Shown in pieces: positions 6,950 through 15,172 of a stretch of DNA of 64,000 nucleotides. The stretch comes from JBGOTP01 sp963717075 (GTDB lineage Bacteria > Acidobacteriota > Vicinamibacteria > Vicinamibacterales > CAVVIG01). How positions within the stretch are numbered: the stretch's first letter is position 1; each line of letters starts with the position of its first letter. The stretch is taken from assembly GCA_963717075.1 (NCBI GenBank), contig CAVQVI010000007.1, forward strand, positions 744,001-808,000, in the 5' to 3' direction. The notes under the pieces were generated by a model that made no database searches, was not told the origin of the DNA, and saw nothing but the letters and a program-made list of their open reading frames with translations. The position numbers were made by a program, and so were the translations under genes.

Positions 6950-9832
6950 CTAAGCGCAACCGCTCGTGTTCCCGCAGTTGACGCACTTATAACACGCACC
7001 GCTGCGGATCATGATCGACCCGCACGTGGAACACGGCGGCGCATCTTCCTGGTTCTGAATCGTCGAGAACGGAGCGGCCCAGCTGGCGGCCTGGCCCAAC
7101 GTCGGTGGCACGGCCGAAACAGCCAGGTCCGGTTGAACGTTGGCCGCTGGCGCGGCAGGCCCGTTCAGCTCCTGACCATTGACACCCGCGTGAAACTGCG
7201 CCTCCGCTGAAAGGAACTTCGTGGCCATCCAGCGGAAAATGTAGTCCACGATCGATTTAGCGAAACGGATCTCCGGATTGCGCGTCATCCCAGACGGCTC
7301 GAAGCGCACGTGACTGAACTTGTCTACCAGCGCCTGAAGCGGCACGCCGTACTGCAGGGCGTACGAGATAGCCTGTGCGAACGCGTCAGCAAAGCCGGAA
7401 ATCGTCGACCCTTCCTTCGCCATCACAAGGAAGATCTCGCCCGGTTGACCATTGGCGAACAGCCCGACCGTAATGTAGCCCTCATGGCCGGCGATGTCGA
7501 ACTTGTGGGTGATTGCGTGGCGTTCGTCCGGCAGCTTCTTCCTGACGGGCCCGGTGACGAGTTGCGCAGCGGCCTGCTGTGCAAGTTCCGCCGGCGTCTT
7601 GTCCTTGGACGTATTCAGTGGCTGCGTTCGCTTGCTGCCGTCGCGATAGATCGATACCGCCTTGGCTCCAAGCTTCCACGACTGGATATAGGCCTGCATG
7701 ATCTCATCAACGGTGGCGTCCTTCGGAACGTTGACGGTCTTGCTGATCGCCCCAGAAATGAATGGTTGGGTCGCGCCCATCATCCTGATATGGCCCATGT
7801 AGTGAATCGAACGCTGCCCCTTGGCCGCCTTGAAGGCGCAATCGAACACCGCGAGGTGCGACTCCCTGAGTCCTGGCGCGCCTTCAATCGTCTCGTTCTG
7901 GTCGATGTATTCGACAATCGCGTCGATCTGCGCCTGCGTGTAGCCGAGCTTCTTCAAGGCCATCGGCACCGTTTGATTGACGATTTTCATCAACCCGCCG
8001 CCCACGAGCTTCTTGTACTTGACAAGCGCGATGTCGGGCTCGACGCCAGTCGTGTCGCAGTCCATCATGAAACCGATGGTGCCGGTGGGCGCGAGCACGG
8101 TCGCCTGCGCATTGCGGTACCCGGACGCCTCCCCAAGCTCCACCGCATCGTCCCACGCCCCCTTGGCTGTGGAATAGAGCTCCGATGGCACGTTGCGCGG
8201 ATTGACATCGCGCATCGCATCTCGATGCTTCCGCATCACGCGCAGGAACGACCTGGCGTTCTTCTCGTAGCCTGAGAACGGCCCGCCGCAGTCGCGTGCG
8301 ATCCGCGCGGATTGCGCGTACGCCTCCCCAGTCATCAATGCGGTAAGCGCTGCCGCATAATCCCGCCCGGCATCACTGTCGTACGGAAGACCACGCGCCA
8401 TCAACAACGCACCCAGGTTGGCGTAGCCGAGCCCGAGGGGCCGATATGCGTGGCTGTTCTTCTCAATGGCCGGCGTCGGATAGCTCGCGTTATCGACGAT
8501 GATCTCCTGAGCCGTGATGAGCGTCCGAATGACGGCCTTGTAGGCCACGACGTCAAACTCGCCGTCTTCCCTGACGAACTTCATCAGGTTGATGGACGAG
8601 AGATTGCACGCGGAATCATTCAAGAACATGTACTCGGAGCACGGATTGCTTGCGTAGATACGATCCGTATCGGGGCACGTGTGCCATTCGTTGATCGTCG
8701 TGTCGAACTGCATGCCGGGATCGCCGCAGATGTGGGTGCCTTCAGCGATCAGGCGCATCAGGTCGCGCGCCTGATAGGTGTCCATCACCTGACCGTCACG
8801 CACGGCGTGCGTGTCCCACGTGCTGTCGTCGAGCACGGCGCGCATGAAATCGTCCGTCACGCGTACGCTGTTGTTCGAGTTCTGGAAGAACACTGACGAG
8901 TACGCCGGACCGGTAAACGACCCGTCATAGCCAGCGTCGATGAGCGCCCACGCCTTCCGCTCCTCCTCCACCTTGCAGTTGATGAACTCCACGATGTCCG
9001 GGTGATCGGCGTCGAGGATGACCATTTTCGCCGCCCGACGCGTCTTGCCTCCCGACTTGATGACACCCGCAAAGGCGTCGTACCCCTTCATGAACGAGAC
9101 AGGACCAGAGGCCGTCCCACCACCCGCCAGCAGTTCCTTGGACGAACGAATCGGCGATAGGTTCGTGCCGGTGCCAGAACCGAACTTGAACAACATCCCT
9201 TCGGTGCGAGCCAGCGTCAGGATGGAGTCCATCGTGTCCTGCACCGAATTGATGAAGCAGGCCGAACACTGCGGTGCCTGTTCGAAGCCACAGTTGAACC
9301 ACACCGGACTGTTGAAGGCCGCCTTCTGGTAGACGAGCACGTGCTTCAGATCGTCGCTGAACGCCTGCAGATCCTCGTCGCTGGCAAAATACCGGTCCGC
9401 GCGTGCCCACTCGGTAATCGTCGACACGACCCGGCCGATGAGCTGCTTCACGCTGCGCTCGCGCTCCGGGGCGCCGATCTGGCCGCGGAAATACTTGGAG
9501 ACCACGATGTTGGTCGCCTGCTGCGACCACGACTTCGGAATTTCCACCTCTCGCTGCTCGAACACTACCTGGCCGCGCTCGTTGCCAATCACCGCGTCGC
9601 GGAGCTCCCACTCCGTCTCATCGAAGGGGTCGAGACCGATCTGAGTGAAAAACCGCTGGAACGCCAAGCCCTTCGCCGCTGCCCTGGTCGCCCGATCCGA
9701 TGGCACGACGTCCTCGACAGGCAGCTCGTGCTCAGCCAACGGTTTCGTGAAACTCGGAACACTCTGTGGCTCCCGGTTCCCCACGGTCTGCTGGCCGGCG
9801 CTCGAGGCTTGGTAGGCAGCGCGCTCTTTCAT
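6950..9832 (-). CDS. nrdJ: Adenosylcobalamin-dependent ribonucleoside-diphosphate reductase (class II)
   Basis: A 960-residue class II ribonucleotide reductase, making deoxynucleotides with a cobalamin-generated thiyl radical, so needing no oxygen and no separate radical subunit. The start at 9832 (MKERAAYQ) is preferred over 9880. Landmarks in order: an N-terminal region with KYFRGQIG, the substrate-site and radical-site region with NPCSEYMFLNDSACNLSS, the loop PTGTIGFMMDCDTTG, and GGGLMKIVNQTVP. The C-terminus is a Cys-rich zinc-binding tail (CSTCGSIMIRSGACYKC then CVNCGNTSGC), typical of the long NrdJ type and thought to help re-reduce the active site. A promoter, an NrdR box and a leader of about 230 bases precede it. 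Confidence 0.95.
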   Translation of the reverse strand: MKERAAYQASSAGQQTVGNREPQSVPSFTKPLAEHELPVEDVVPSDRATRAAAKGLAFQRFFTQIGLDPFDETEWELRDAVIGNERGQVVFEQREVEIPKSWSQQATNIVVSKYFRGQIGAPERERSVKQLIGRVVSTITEWARADRYFASDEDLQAFSDDLKHVLVYQKAAFNSPVWFNCGFEQAPQCSACFINSVQDTMDSILTLARTEGMLFKFGSGTGTNLSPIRSSKELLAGGGTASGPVSFMKGYDAFAGVIKSGGKTRRAAKMVILDADHPDIVEFINCKVEEERKAWALIDAGYDGSFTGPAYSSVFFQNSNNSVRVTDDFMRAVLDDSTWDTHAVRDGQVMDTYQARDLMRLIAEGTHICGDPGMQFDTTINEWHTCPDTDRIYASNPCSEYMFLNDSACNLSSINLMKFVREDGEFDVVAYKAVIRTLITAQEIIVDNASYPTPAIEKNSHAYRPLGLGYANLGALLMARGLPYDSDAGRDYAAALTALMTGEAYAQSARIARDCGGPFSGYEKNARSFLRVMRKHRDAMRDVNPRNVPSELYSTAKGAWDDAVELGEASGYRNAQATVLAPTGTIGFMMDCDTTGVEPDIALVKYKKLVGGGLMKIVNQTVPMALKKLGYTQAQIDAIVEYIDQNETIEGAPGLRESHLAVFDCAFKAAKGQRSIHYMGHIRMMGATQPFISGAISKTVNVPKDATVDEIMQAYIQSWKLGAKAVSIYRDGSKRTQPLNTSKDKTPAELAQQAAAQLVTGPVRKKLPDERHAITHKFDIAGHEGYITVGLFANGQPGEIFLVMAKEGSTISGFADAFAQAISYALQYGVPLQALVDKFSHVRFEPSGMTRNPEIRFAKSIVDYIFRWMATKFLSAEAQFHAGVNGQELNGPAAPAANVQPDLAVSAVPPTLGQAASWAAPFSTIQNQEDAPPCSTCGSIMIRSGACYKCVNCGNTSGCA

Positions 9833-9992
9833 GTTCCGACTCCGTTCGCCCGGGCTCTCGCCCGAATCAGAGGATCGCACACCCGCCCCCGGGCGCGATC
9901 GTCAAAGGTGGTCCGGCCCCCCGGATCTTGTCTAGAAATTATTTCCGAGCCGAAGTTGGTCGACTCCGTAGTACAGCGGCCCACGGAGCCTC

Positions 9993-10030
9993 AAAAAAAC
10001 CCCCAAGGAGATCCACGAGAAGCTGGGAGT
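9993..10030 (-). terminator. Intrinsic-terminator-like hairpin in the nrdJ leader (possible attenuator)
   Basis: Read on the minus strand, ACTCCCAG (10030-10023) can pair with TTGGGGGT (10006-9999) around a 16-base loop, followed directly by a run of T (9998-9993). This is the layout of an intrinsic terminator with a modest stem including two wobble pairs. It lies downstream of the predicted nrdJ promoter and upstream of the start codon, so it would either attenuate nrdJ or terminate read-through from the lipoprotein operon. Confidence 0.4.
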
Positions 10031-10066
10031 TCCTCGCGTCCCGCTTGTCTTCTGCTTCGGCCGACA

Positions 10067-10095
10067 AATATGAGCGCCCCTTGAACCATTGTCAA
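10067..10095 (-). promoter_or_regulatory. Sigma-70-type promoter of nrdJ
   Basis: On the minus strand a perfect TTGACA (10095-10090) is followed after 17 bases by CATATT (10072-10067), four of six matches to the -10 consensus. Transcription would start near 10060, giving a leader of about 230 bases before nrdJ. The remainder of the 9833-10198 interval holds the NrdR box, the hairpin at 9993-10030 and a second small inverted repeat around 9963-9990 (CTCCGT/ACGGAG). Confidence 0.6.
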
Positions 10096-10103
10096 GCGAG
10101 AAA

Positions 10104-10119
10104 GCACTATATATTGTGC
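10104..10119. promoter_or_regulatory. NrdR box upstream of nrdJ
   Basis: GCACTATATATTGTGC is a 16-base near-palindrome matching the NrdR operator pattern (ACACWATATATWGTGT) at the core CWATATATWG. It lies 8 bases upstream of the -35 of the nrdJ promoter. NrdR is the known repressor of ribonucleotide reductase genes. A second box at the usual spacing was searched for by eye and not found. Confidence 0.7.
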
Positions 10120-10198
10120 ATTTCTTTTAGGTCACTCGCAAGATGTTGACGCTGTTGAAACCTGTGGAAACCTGTGCGGACAGCTCACGCACCTGAGA

Positions 10199-10807
10199 TC
10201 AGCGGCCAGCGAGTTGAACGGCGAGTGTCCCAGCCTTCTCCGCCAGGCTCTTCGCGAACACCAGATTCTTTGCACGCAACGCATCTTCGGCGAGCTGAAT
10301 GAGTGTCTTGGCCCCATCGTACTGCGTGCGGGCGTCCGCGGTGAGCAGCCGGTAGTCGACCCGGTTGAGCTTGTCTGTTGCGCGCCGAATATCGGCCCGA
10401 ATCGCCGCTTCCACTTCACCTTCGCGCTGCGTCGGCGTACTTTGGAGAGGCGACGCCACCTGAGCGTGCGGCTCCTCGGGGGGCTTCGGGAGGTCGGTCG
10501 TGACGGGGACCTCCGCTTTGGGCGTCTCCGCGGGCTTCGGCGCTTCGGCCCTGGGCTGCGATGCGCGCACCGGGCGTGCGGGCTCGCTGCGATTCAGGCC
10601 ATCAATTCCGCCCGGTAGGCTCTCCGGCGCTCCCACCGGCGGGGGCGCTTCCACGTTCAACCTCTCGATCACGCGAGCGGGAGGTTGTGGCACGTCGAGC
10701 GACGGCGGCTCCAGAACCATTTTCGCCTGCCTGTGCGCGCACCCGGAGGCCAGCGCCGTCACAGCCAGCAACAGAGGTAGGCGACGAAATCGAGTCCGGG
10801 CATGCAT
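10199..10807 (-). CDS. Small lipoprotein with helical C-terminus
   Basis: A 202-residue predicted lipoprotein. The ATG at 10807 is chosen over longer starts because it yields an N-terminus with positive charges, a hydrophobic stretch and the lipobox LASGC, and it lies 4 bases after the histidine kinase stop. The middle is Pro/Ala/Glu-rich and probably disordered. The last 80 residues (from about EAAIRADIRRATDKL) are charged and helical, like an alanine-rich repeat used in envelope-anchored accessory proteins. No family is recognised. Its position as last gene of a regulator-kinase operon suggests an envelope role linked to that signalling pair. Confidence 0.75.
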   Translation of the reverse strand: MHARTRFRRLPLLLAVTALASGCAHRQAKMVLEPPSLDVPQPPARVIERLNVEAPPPVGAPESLPGGIDGLNRSEPARPVRASQPRAEAPKPAETPKAEVPVTTDLPKPPEEPHAQVASPLQSTPTQREGEVEAAIRADIRRATDKLNRVDYRLLTADARTQYDGAKTLIQLAEDALRAKNLVFAKSLAEKAGTLAVQLAGR

Positions 10808-10811
10808 GGTT

Positions 10812-12653
10812 CTATGCCTGCGGCAGCAGCACCCGGAACGTGGTGCCAGCTCCCCGGGTCGACTGTACCTCAATTTCCCCGTCATGCATCTGCACCGTAC
10901 GATAAACCATCGAGAGGCCAATACCACTGCCCTTCGCCTTCGTCGTGAAATACAGATCGAAGATGCGTTGCAGATGCTCGGGATTGATCCCGACGCCCGT
11001 GTCGGCAAAGGACACGGCGACGCGGCGCCCGCGAGCGGTCTCACAATGAATGCGCAGCGTTCCCCCGTGCGGCATGGCCTGACACGCATTCAAACCCAGA
11101 TTCAGGAACGCCTGCCTGATCATGGTCGGATCACAGTTGACATCTGGCACTTGCCCACCGACAGAGAGCACAACCCCGGAGCGGTCGGCCTCCGGCTGCA
11201 GAATGGGAACGATTTCCTGCAGCAGCGCCGACATCTGCACGGGCTGCAACTTCAGATCCTCCGGCCGCGAGAACTTCAGGAATCCCTGCACGACTTCATC
11301 GAGGCGGCGGATTTCGCCCGCAATCACGTCGACATGCTGCAACGCATCCGTCTCAACACGCGACACGTCAGTCGTCGCCACCGCTGCCCCGCGACCACCG
11401 GCCGCCGCGTGCCCGACACCGACGGCTCGCGGTGCGAACTGGTGTCGCAGGAGCTCGAGGTGAATCATCATCGCGTTGAGCGGATTCTTGACCTCGTGCG
11501 CTACGCCAGCCGACAACCGACCGAGGGCCGCCAGCTTCCTCGAATAGCGCACGGTCGACTGCAACTGGCTCAAGTACTCCAGATTGCGAACGATCAGCAT
11601 GATGCCGACAAGCGCCCCGCTCTCGTCGTTCACCGGATGCCCGAGAATCAACCGCTCGCCCGAGTCAAACGCCGCGGAGATCGGACCACGCGACTGACCG
11701 CTGGCGAGCGTCTCTTCGAAGAGACGCTGCAGTGGATGCTCGGCCGCGACCAGCCCGCCGAGCGGCCCGCCGATCAACGCCTTGGGGAACAGGGAGCGAG
11801 CGGCCGGATTCGCGAACAGCAGATCGCCTTTTGGACTCACGATGGCCACAGCGTCCTCGAGGTGCTCCACGGCCGATTCGAGATGCGCAACCTGTCCGGC
11901 CATTTGCGAACGATCGGCCGAAAGCTGCGCGCTCACCGTATTGAAGAACGTTCCCAGTTCACCAAATTCATCGTCCTGGTCGATGTCGAGCCTGACACCA
12001 GACTCGCCGCGTCCGAGCCGCGTAAGGCCGCCGCGAATGACGTGAATCGGACGCAGGATCAGCTGGGCCAGCAGCATCGAGACGAAGACCGCCACCGTCA
12101 GCGTCACGAGCGCAATGCCTCCGGCAAAGCTGAGTGACTTGTCCAGATCATCCCGGATGAGCAGTGTCGAGACCCCAATGCGGATCGAACCGATCTCGGC
12201 GTCACCGATGAGCAGCGGCTGACGGGCCTCGAGATTGCGCCCCTGCCCTTCGTAGATGGCGCGCAGCTGGGAAAACGGCGATTGCTCGAGGAGCGTGCTC
12301 AGGTCCTCCACGCTTCGAAGTGCCGAGTCCTGAAGCGCAGGATCCTTCGCGATGAGCCGGCCGGACGTATCCACAATCGCGGCGAACGTGACGTTTCTGC
12401 CGTACAGACTCGACGCGAGCATCGACCGTAGTCCAGGATCGGCGCGAAGCTGATCATATGGGTCGCTCCCCTCGACGACGACTTCGCGCGCGCGATGAAA
12501 GATCTGCTTGGCCAGCATCTCGGCGCGTGCCTGGCTCTCGACCAGACTGGTCTGCGCCAGCCGCGCCAGGTACAGCAGACTGACGCCCACCACGAACGCA
12601 CCCACGATCGAGGTGACGTAGAGAACCTGCTTGCCTTTGATCCCTAACCGCAT
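10812..12653 (-). CDS. Membrane-bound sensor histidine kinase (HAMP-PAS-HisKA-HATPase)
   Basis: A 613-residue kinase. Transmembrane helix 1 is at about residues 9-30 and helix 2 at about 175-200 (IALVTLTVAVFVSMLLAQLIL); the loop between is the periplasmic sensor. A HAMP segment follows (RPIHVIRGGLTRLGRGESG), then a PAS-like domain (AVAIVSPKGDLLFANPAAR), then the dimerisation domain with phospho-acceptor His in GVAHEVKNPLN, and an ATPase domain with NLGLNACQAM, DTGVGI and GSGIGLSM. A Gly/Ala-rich insertion follows the H-box helix. The upstream NtrC-type regulator ends 46 bases before this start, so they form a cognate pair. Confidence 0.9.
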   Translation of the reverse strand: MRLGIKGKQVLYVTSIVGAFVVGVSLLYLARLAQTSLVESQARAEMLAKQIFHRAREVVVEGSDPYDQLRADPGLRSMLASSLYGRNVTFAAIVDTSGRLIAKDPALQDSALRSVEDLSTLLEQSPFSQLRAIYEGQGRNLEARQPLLIGDAEIGSIRIGVSTLLIRDDLDKSLSFAGGIALVTLTVAVFVSMLLAQLILRPIHVIRGGLTRLGRGESGVRLDIDQDDEFGELGTFFNTVSAQLSADRSQMAGQVAHLESAVEHLEDAVAIVSPKGDLLFANPAARSLFPKALIGGPLGGLVAAEHPLQRLFEETLASGQSRGPISAAFDSGERLILGHPVNDESGALVGIMLIVRNLEYLSQLQSTVRYSRKLAALGRLSAGVAHEVKNPLNAMMIHLELLRHQFAPRAVGVGHAAAGGRGAAVATTDVSRVETDALQHVDVIAGEIRRLDEVVQGFLKFSRPEDLKLQPVQMSALLQEIVPILQPEADRSGVVLSVGGQVPDVNCDPTMIRQAFLNLGLNACQAMPHGGTLRIHCETARGRRVAVSFADTGVGINPEHLQRIFDLYFTTKAKGSGIGLSMVYRTVQMHDGEIEVQSTRGAGTTFRVLLPQA

Positions 12654-12699
12654 CGTCGCCCGCCCGACTTCTCTGTCACCCGGTTACACGTCACTTAGG

Positions 12700-14118
12700 T
12701 CACTCGGTCTTTCGCGGTCGCAGCCTCAGCCGGTTGAGCTTGTTGTGCAGCGTCTTCAGACTGATACCCAGAATCTCGGCCGCGCGAGTCTTGTTGTCGC
12801 GCGTGTGCTCGAGGGTCATCATGATGAGACGTCGTTCAGCCTCCTCGACTGTCGTACCCGGCCCAAGCGCAACCTGCGGACGTTGTTCCGTGGCCGGCTC
12901 CTCCGTCAACGGGGGCGGAAGATGCCGCGGCTCGATGAACGGACCAGGCGCCAGAATGATGGCTCGCTCGATCACGTTTCTGAGCTCGCGCACGTTGCCA
13001 GGCCACCCGTACTGTTCGAGGAGACGCATCGCTTCGCGGTCCACACCCGCGATCGCCTTCTGATTGCGCGCGTTGAATTCCGTGATGAATGCCTGGATGA
13101 GCAGCGCCAGATCGTCCTTCCGCTCTCGCAACGGCGGCAGACGCAGCGCGAAGACGTTCAGGCGATAGTACAAGTCCTCCCGCAGCTTCCCTTTTTGGAC
13201 CGCCTCCGCGGGATCGATGTTCGTTGCCGCGATGACGCGCACGTCCACGGACTGCTCATGCCGGCCGCCAAGCCGTCGGAAGGTCCGCTCCTGCAGCACG
13301 CGCAGCAGCTTCACCTGCGTCGCGGGCGTCATCTCACCGATCTCGTCGAGAAACAGGGTTCCACGATCCGCCAGCTCAAAACAACCCTGACGACGATCGG
13401 CGGCACCAGTGAACGCCCCCTTCTCGTGGCCGAAGATTTCGCTCTCGAGAAGCGTCTCGGGAATTGCCGCGCAGTTGATGGCCACGAACGGGAAGCCGTT
13501 GCGCGGGCTGAGGTGGTGGATCGTCTGAGCCACCAGTTCCTTGCCGGTGCCGGACTCCCCGGTGATGAGCACCGACGCCGCGGTCGGGGCGGCCTGCTCC
13601 ACGACGTGATAGAGCTTGCGCATCTCCGGGCTGTTGCCGACGAGCGACCCGAACGCTCCATACTCGCGAAGCTGTCGTCGCAGCACCTTCACCTCGCGCA
13701 GCGTGCTCTGGCGCTCAACGATCTTGTCGAGCAGAATCTTCAGGCGCTGAAGGTCGACTGGCTTCGTCAGATAGTCGTAGGCGCCTTCCTTCATGGCTTC
13801 GACGGCTGTGTCCACGGTCCCCTGCGCCGTCAGCAGCAGCGTGATGACGTCCGTACCTTGCGATTGGAGCGTACGCAGCAACTCCAGCCCGTCCATACGC
13901 GGCATCACCAGATCGGAAATGACAATCGCCGGGCGGAAGCTCGTGACCTTCTCGAGCGCCTCTTCACCGTCTGCCGCAGACTCGGCGATGAACCCCCAAT
14001 TCCTCAGGAGCTGCTCCAGGCCGGTACGAGCCGCAGCGTCATCTTCGACAATCAGCACGCGCTCGGCTACCGCGGACTCCACCTGAGCACTTGGGGACTC
14101 ATCGCTGACAACGTTCAT
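12700..14118 (-). CDS. NtrC-family sigma-54-dependent response regulator
   Basis: A 472-residue regulator. The start at 14118 has GGAGG five bases ahead and is preferred over the ATG at 14145. Order of domains: receiver (VLIVEDD, phospho-acceptor Asp in VISDLVMP, Lys in LTKPVD), AAA+ sigma-54 interaction domain (GESGTGKE Walker A, GAFTGA loop, GTLFLDEIGEM Walker B), and a Fis-type HTH near the C-terminus (RAAEILGISLKTLHNKL). The intact GAFTGA loop indicates a true activator of sigma-54 RNA polymerase. It leads an operon with the membrane kinase and the lipoprotein. Confidence 0.93.
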   Translation of the reverse strand: MNVVSDESPSAQVESAVAERVLIVEDDAAARTGLEQLLRNWGFIAESAADGEEALEKVTSFRPAIVISDLVMPRMDGLELLRTLQSQGTDVITLLLTAQGTVDTAVEAMKEGAYDYLTKPVDLQRLKILLDKIVERQSTLREVKVLRRQLREYGAFGSLVGNSPEMRKLYHVVEQAAPTAASVLITGESGTGKELVAQTIHHLSPRNGFPFVAINCAAIPETLLESEIFGHEKGAFTGAADRRQGCFELADRGTLFLDEIGEMTPATQVKLLRVLQERTFRRLGGRHEQSVDVRVIAATNIDPAEAVQKGKLREDLYYRLNVFALRLPPLRERKDDLALLIQAFITEFNARNQKAIAGVDREAMRLLEQYGWPGNVRELRNVIERAIILAPGPFIEPRHLPPPLTEEPATEQRPQVALGPGTTVEEAERRLIMMTLEHTRDNKTRAAEILGISLKTLHNKLNRLRLRPRKTE

Positions 14119-14398
14119 CCAGTCCTCCGTTTTCGTCTTAACCATGTCATTTTTACATTGTGATGGCGGCGGATGCTCACTGCAAGCTGAATCTGAAACT
14201 CCTGCTCATCAATAACTTAGGTGCCAAATTCCACAAGGCGCGTCCCGCGGTCGTGCTCTCGGATTGCGGACAGGAAGTCCACCTGCCAACGGGTGCGGCC
14301 ATATCGCGGACGCCGACCGAACCGGTGACAATACGCGCTCGAATCGGGGAGGCGAACGTCTCGGATTAGGGGCTGGCTCTCGGGTGCACTACGCTCTC

Positions 14399-15157
14399 AT
14401 GAGAATGACGGCCGAACCCGAGCTCGCGTCTTCGGGCAGTGGTGTATCACGCGATGGAACCCTCGCCGATCGCACGGTGGCGCTTCTCGAAGTCCTGCTC
14501 TGTTCCGACTATCCGACCCAGCTCGCCATCACCGCAATGCTGGTCCGGTTCGGGATTCCATTTCAGCGCCCCGACGGTGGCTTGAGTCTGCCGTTCGTCG
14601 CAGCACTGTCGCTCATTGACGCCGCTCTCCTCGTGGGTCTCATTCTGCTGTTCCTTCGTGCCCACGCCGAGAAGCCTCGAACGGTGCTCATCGGGGTCGG
14701 GCCCATCGGTCGAGAGTTACGCGCTGGAATCGGGCTGATTGTGGTTGCGTTCGCGATCGCCGGCATCGCGCTGGCGGCGCTGCTGCGGTTTGCCCCGCAG
14801 TTGCACACCGTGCCCACCAACCCTCTCACAGGTCTCATACGAACGCCCGGGGAAACGGCGCTCTTCGCCCTTGTCGTTGTCGTGGCCGGGGGCATCCGCG
14901 AGGAGATTCAGCGCGCCTTTCTGATGCATCGTTTCGAGCGATGGCTTGGGGGCACGACGCTTGGCATCGTGGCAACCAGCGCTGCGTTTGGCGTGGGCCA
15001 CCTGACGCAGGGCCTGGATGCGGCAATCACAACCGCGTCTCTTGGTGTGTTCTGGGCAATCGTCTACCTGCGCCGACGCTCCGTGGTGGCTCCAATCGTC
15101 AGCCACTCAGGCTTCAACCTCCTGCAGCTCGTTCAGTTTCTGGCGCTCGGACGTTAG
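14399..15157 (+). CDS. CPBP-family intramembrane metalloprotease
   Basis: A 252-residue integral membrane protein with about six hydrophobic segments. Motifs of the CPBP (Abi, CAAX-type) family are in order: EE followed by R in GIREEIQRAFLMHRF, the His in SAAFGVGHLTQG, and HSGFN near the C-terminus. Family members are membrane-embedded proteases, but what this one cuts is unknown. The start at 14399 (ATG AGA ATG) removes an unlikely 45-residue extension present in the longest frame. It is divergent from the sigma-54 regulator. The 280 bases between them contain a 69-codon GTG frame (14160-14369) not supported as a gene and no clear promoter. Confidence 0.8.
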   Translation: MRMTAEPELASSGSGVSRDGTLADRTVALLEVLLCSDYPTQLAITAMLVRFGIPFQRPDGGLSLPFVAALSLIDAALLVGLILLFLRAHAEKPRTVLIGVGPIGRELRAGIGLIVVAFAIAGIALAALLRFAPQLHTVPTNPLTGLIRTPGETALFALVVVVAGGIREEIQRAFLMHRFERWLGGTTLGIVATSAAFGVGHLTQGLDAAITTASLGVFWAIVYLRRRSVVAPIVSHSGFNLLQLVQFLALGR

Positions 15158-15172
15158 TCAACTTCCGATCGA

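Noticed and set aside
10500..12137. A 545-codon plus-strand frame opposite the histidine kinase
   Set aside because: Shadow of the kinase and lipoprotein genes; Arg/Gln/His-rich with no motif.
12631..14163. A 510-codon plus-strand frame opposite the sigma-54 regulator
   Set aside because: Antisense of a perfectly recognisable NtrC-type gene.
14225..14245. TGGCAC-like sequence upstream of the sigma-54 regulator gene
   Set aside because: The -12 part reads TTAT instead of TTGC, so the essential GC is absent.
14160..14369. A 69-codon GTG-started frame between the sigma-54 regulator and the CPBP protease
   Set aside because: No ribosome-binding site and no family; lies in a divergent intergenic region.
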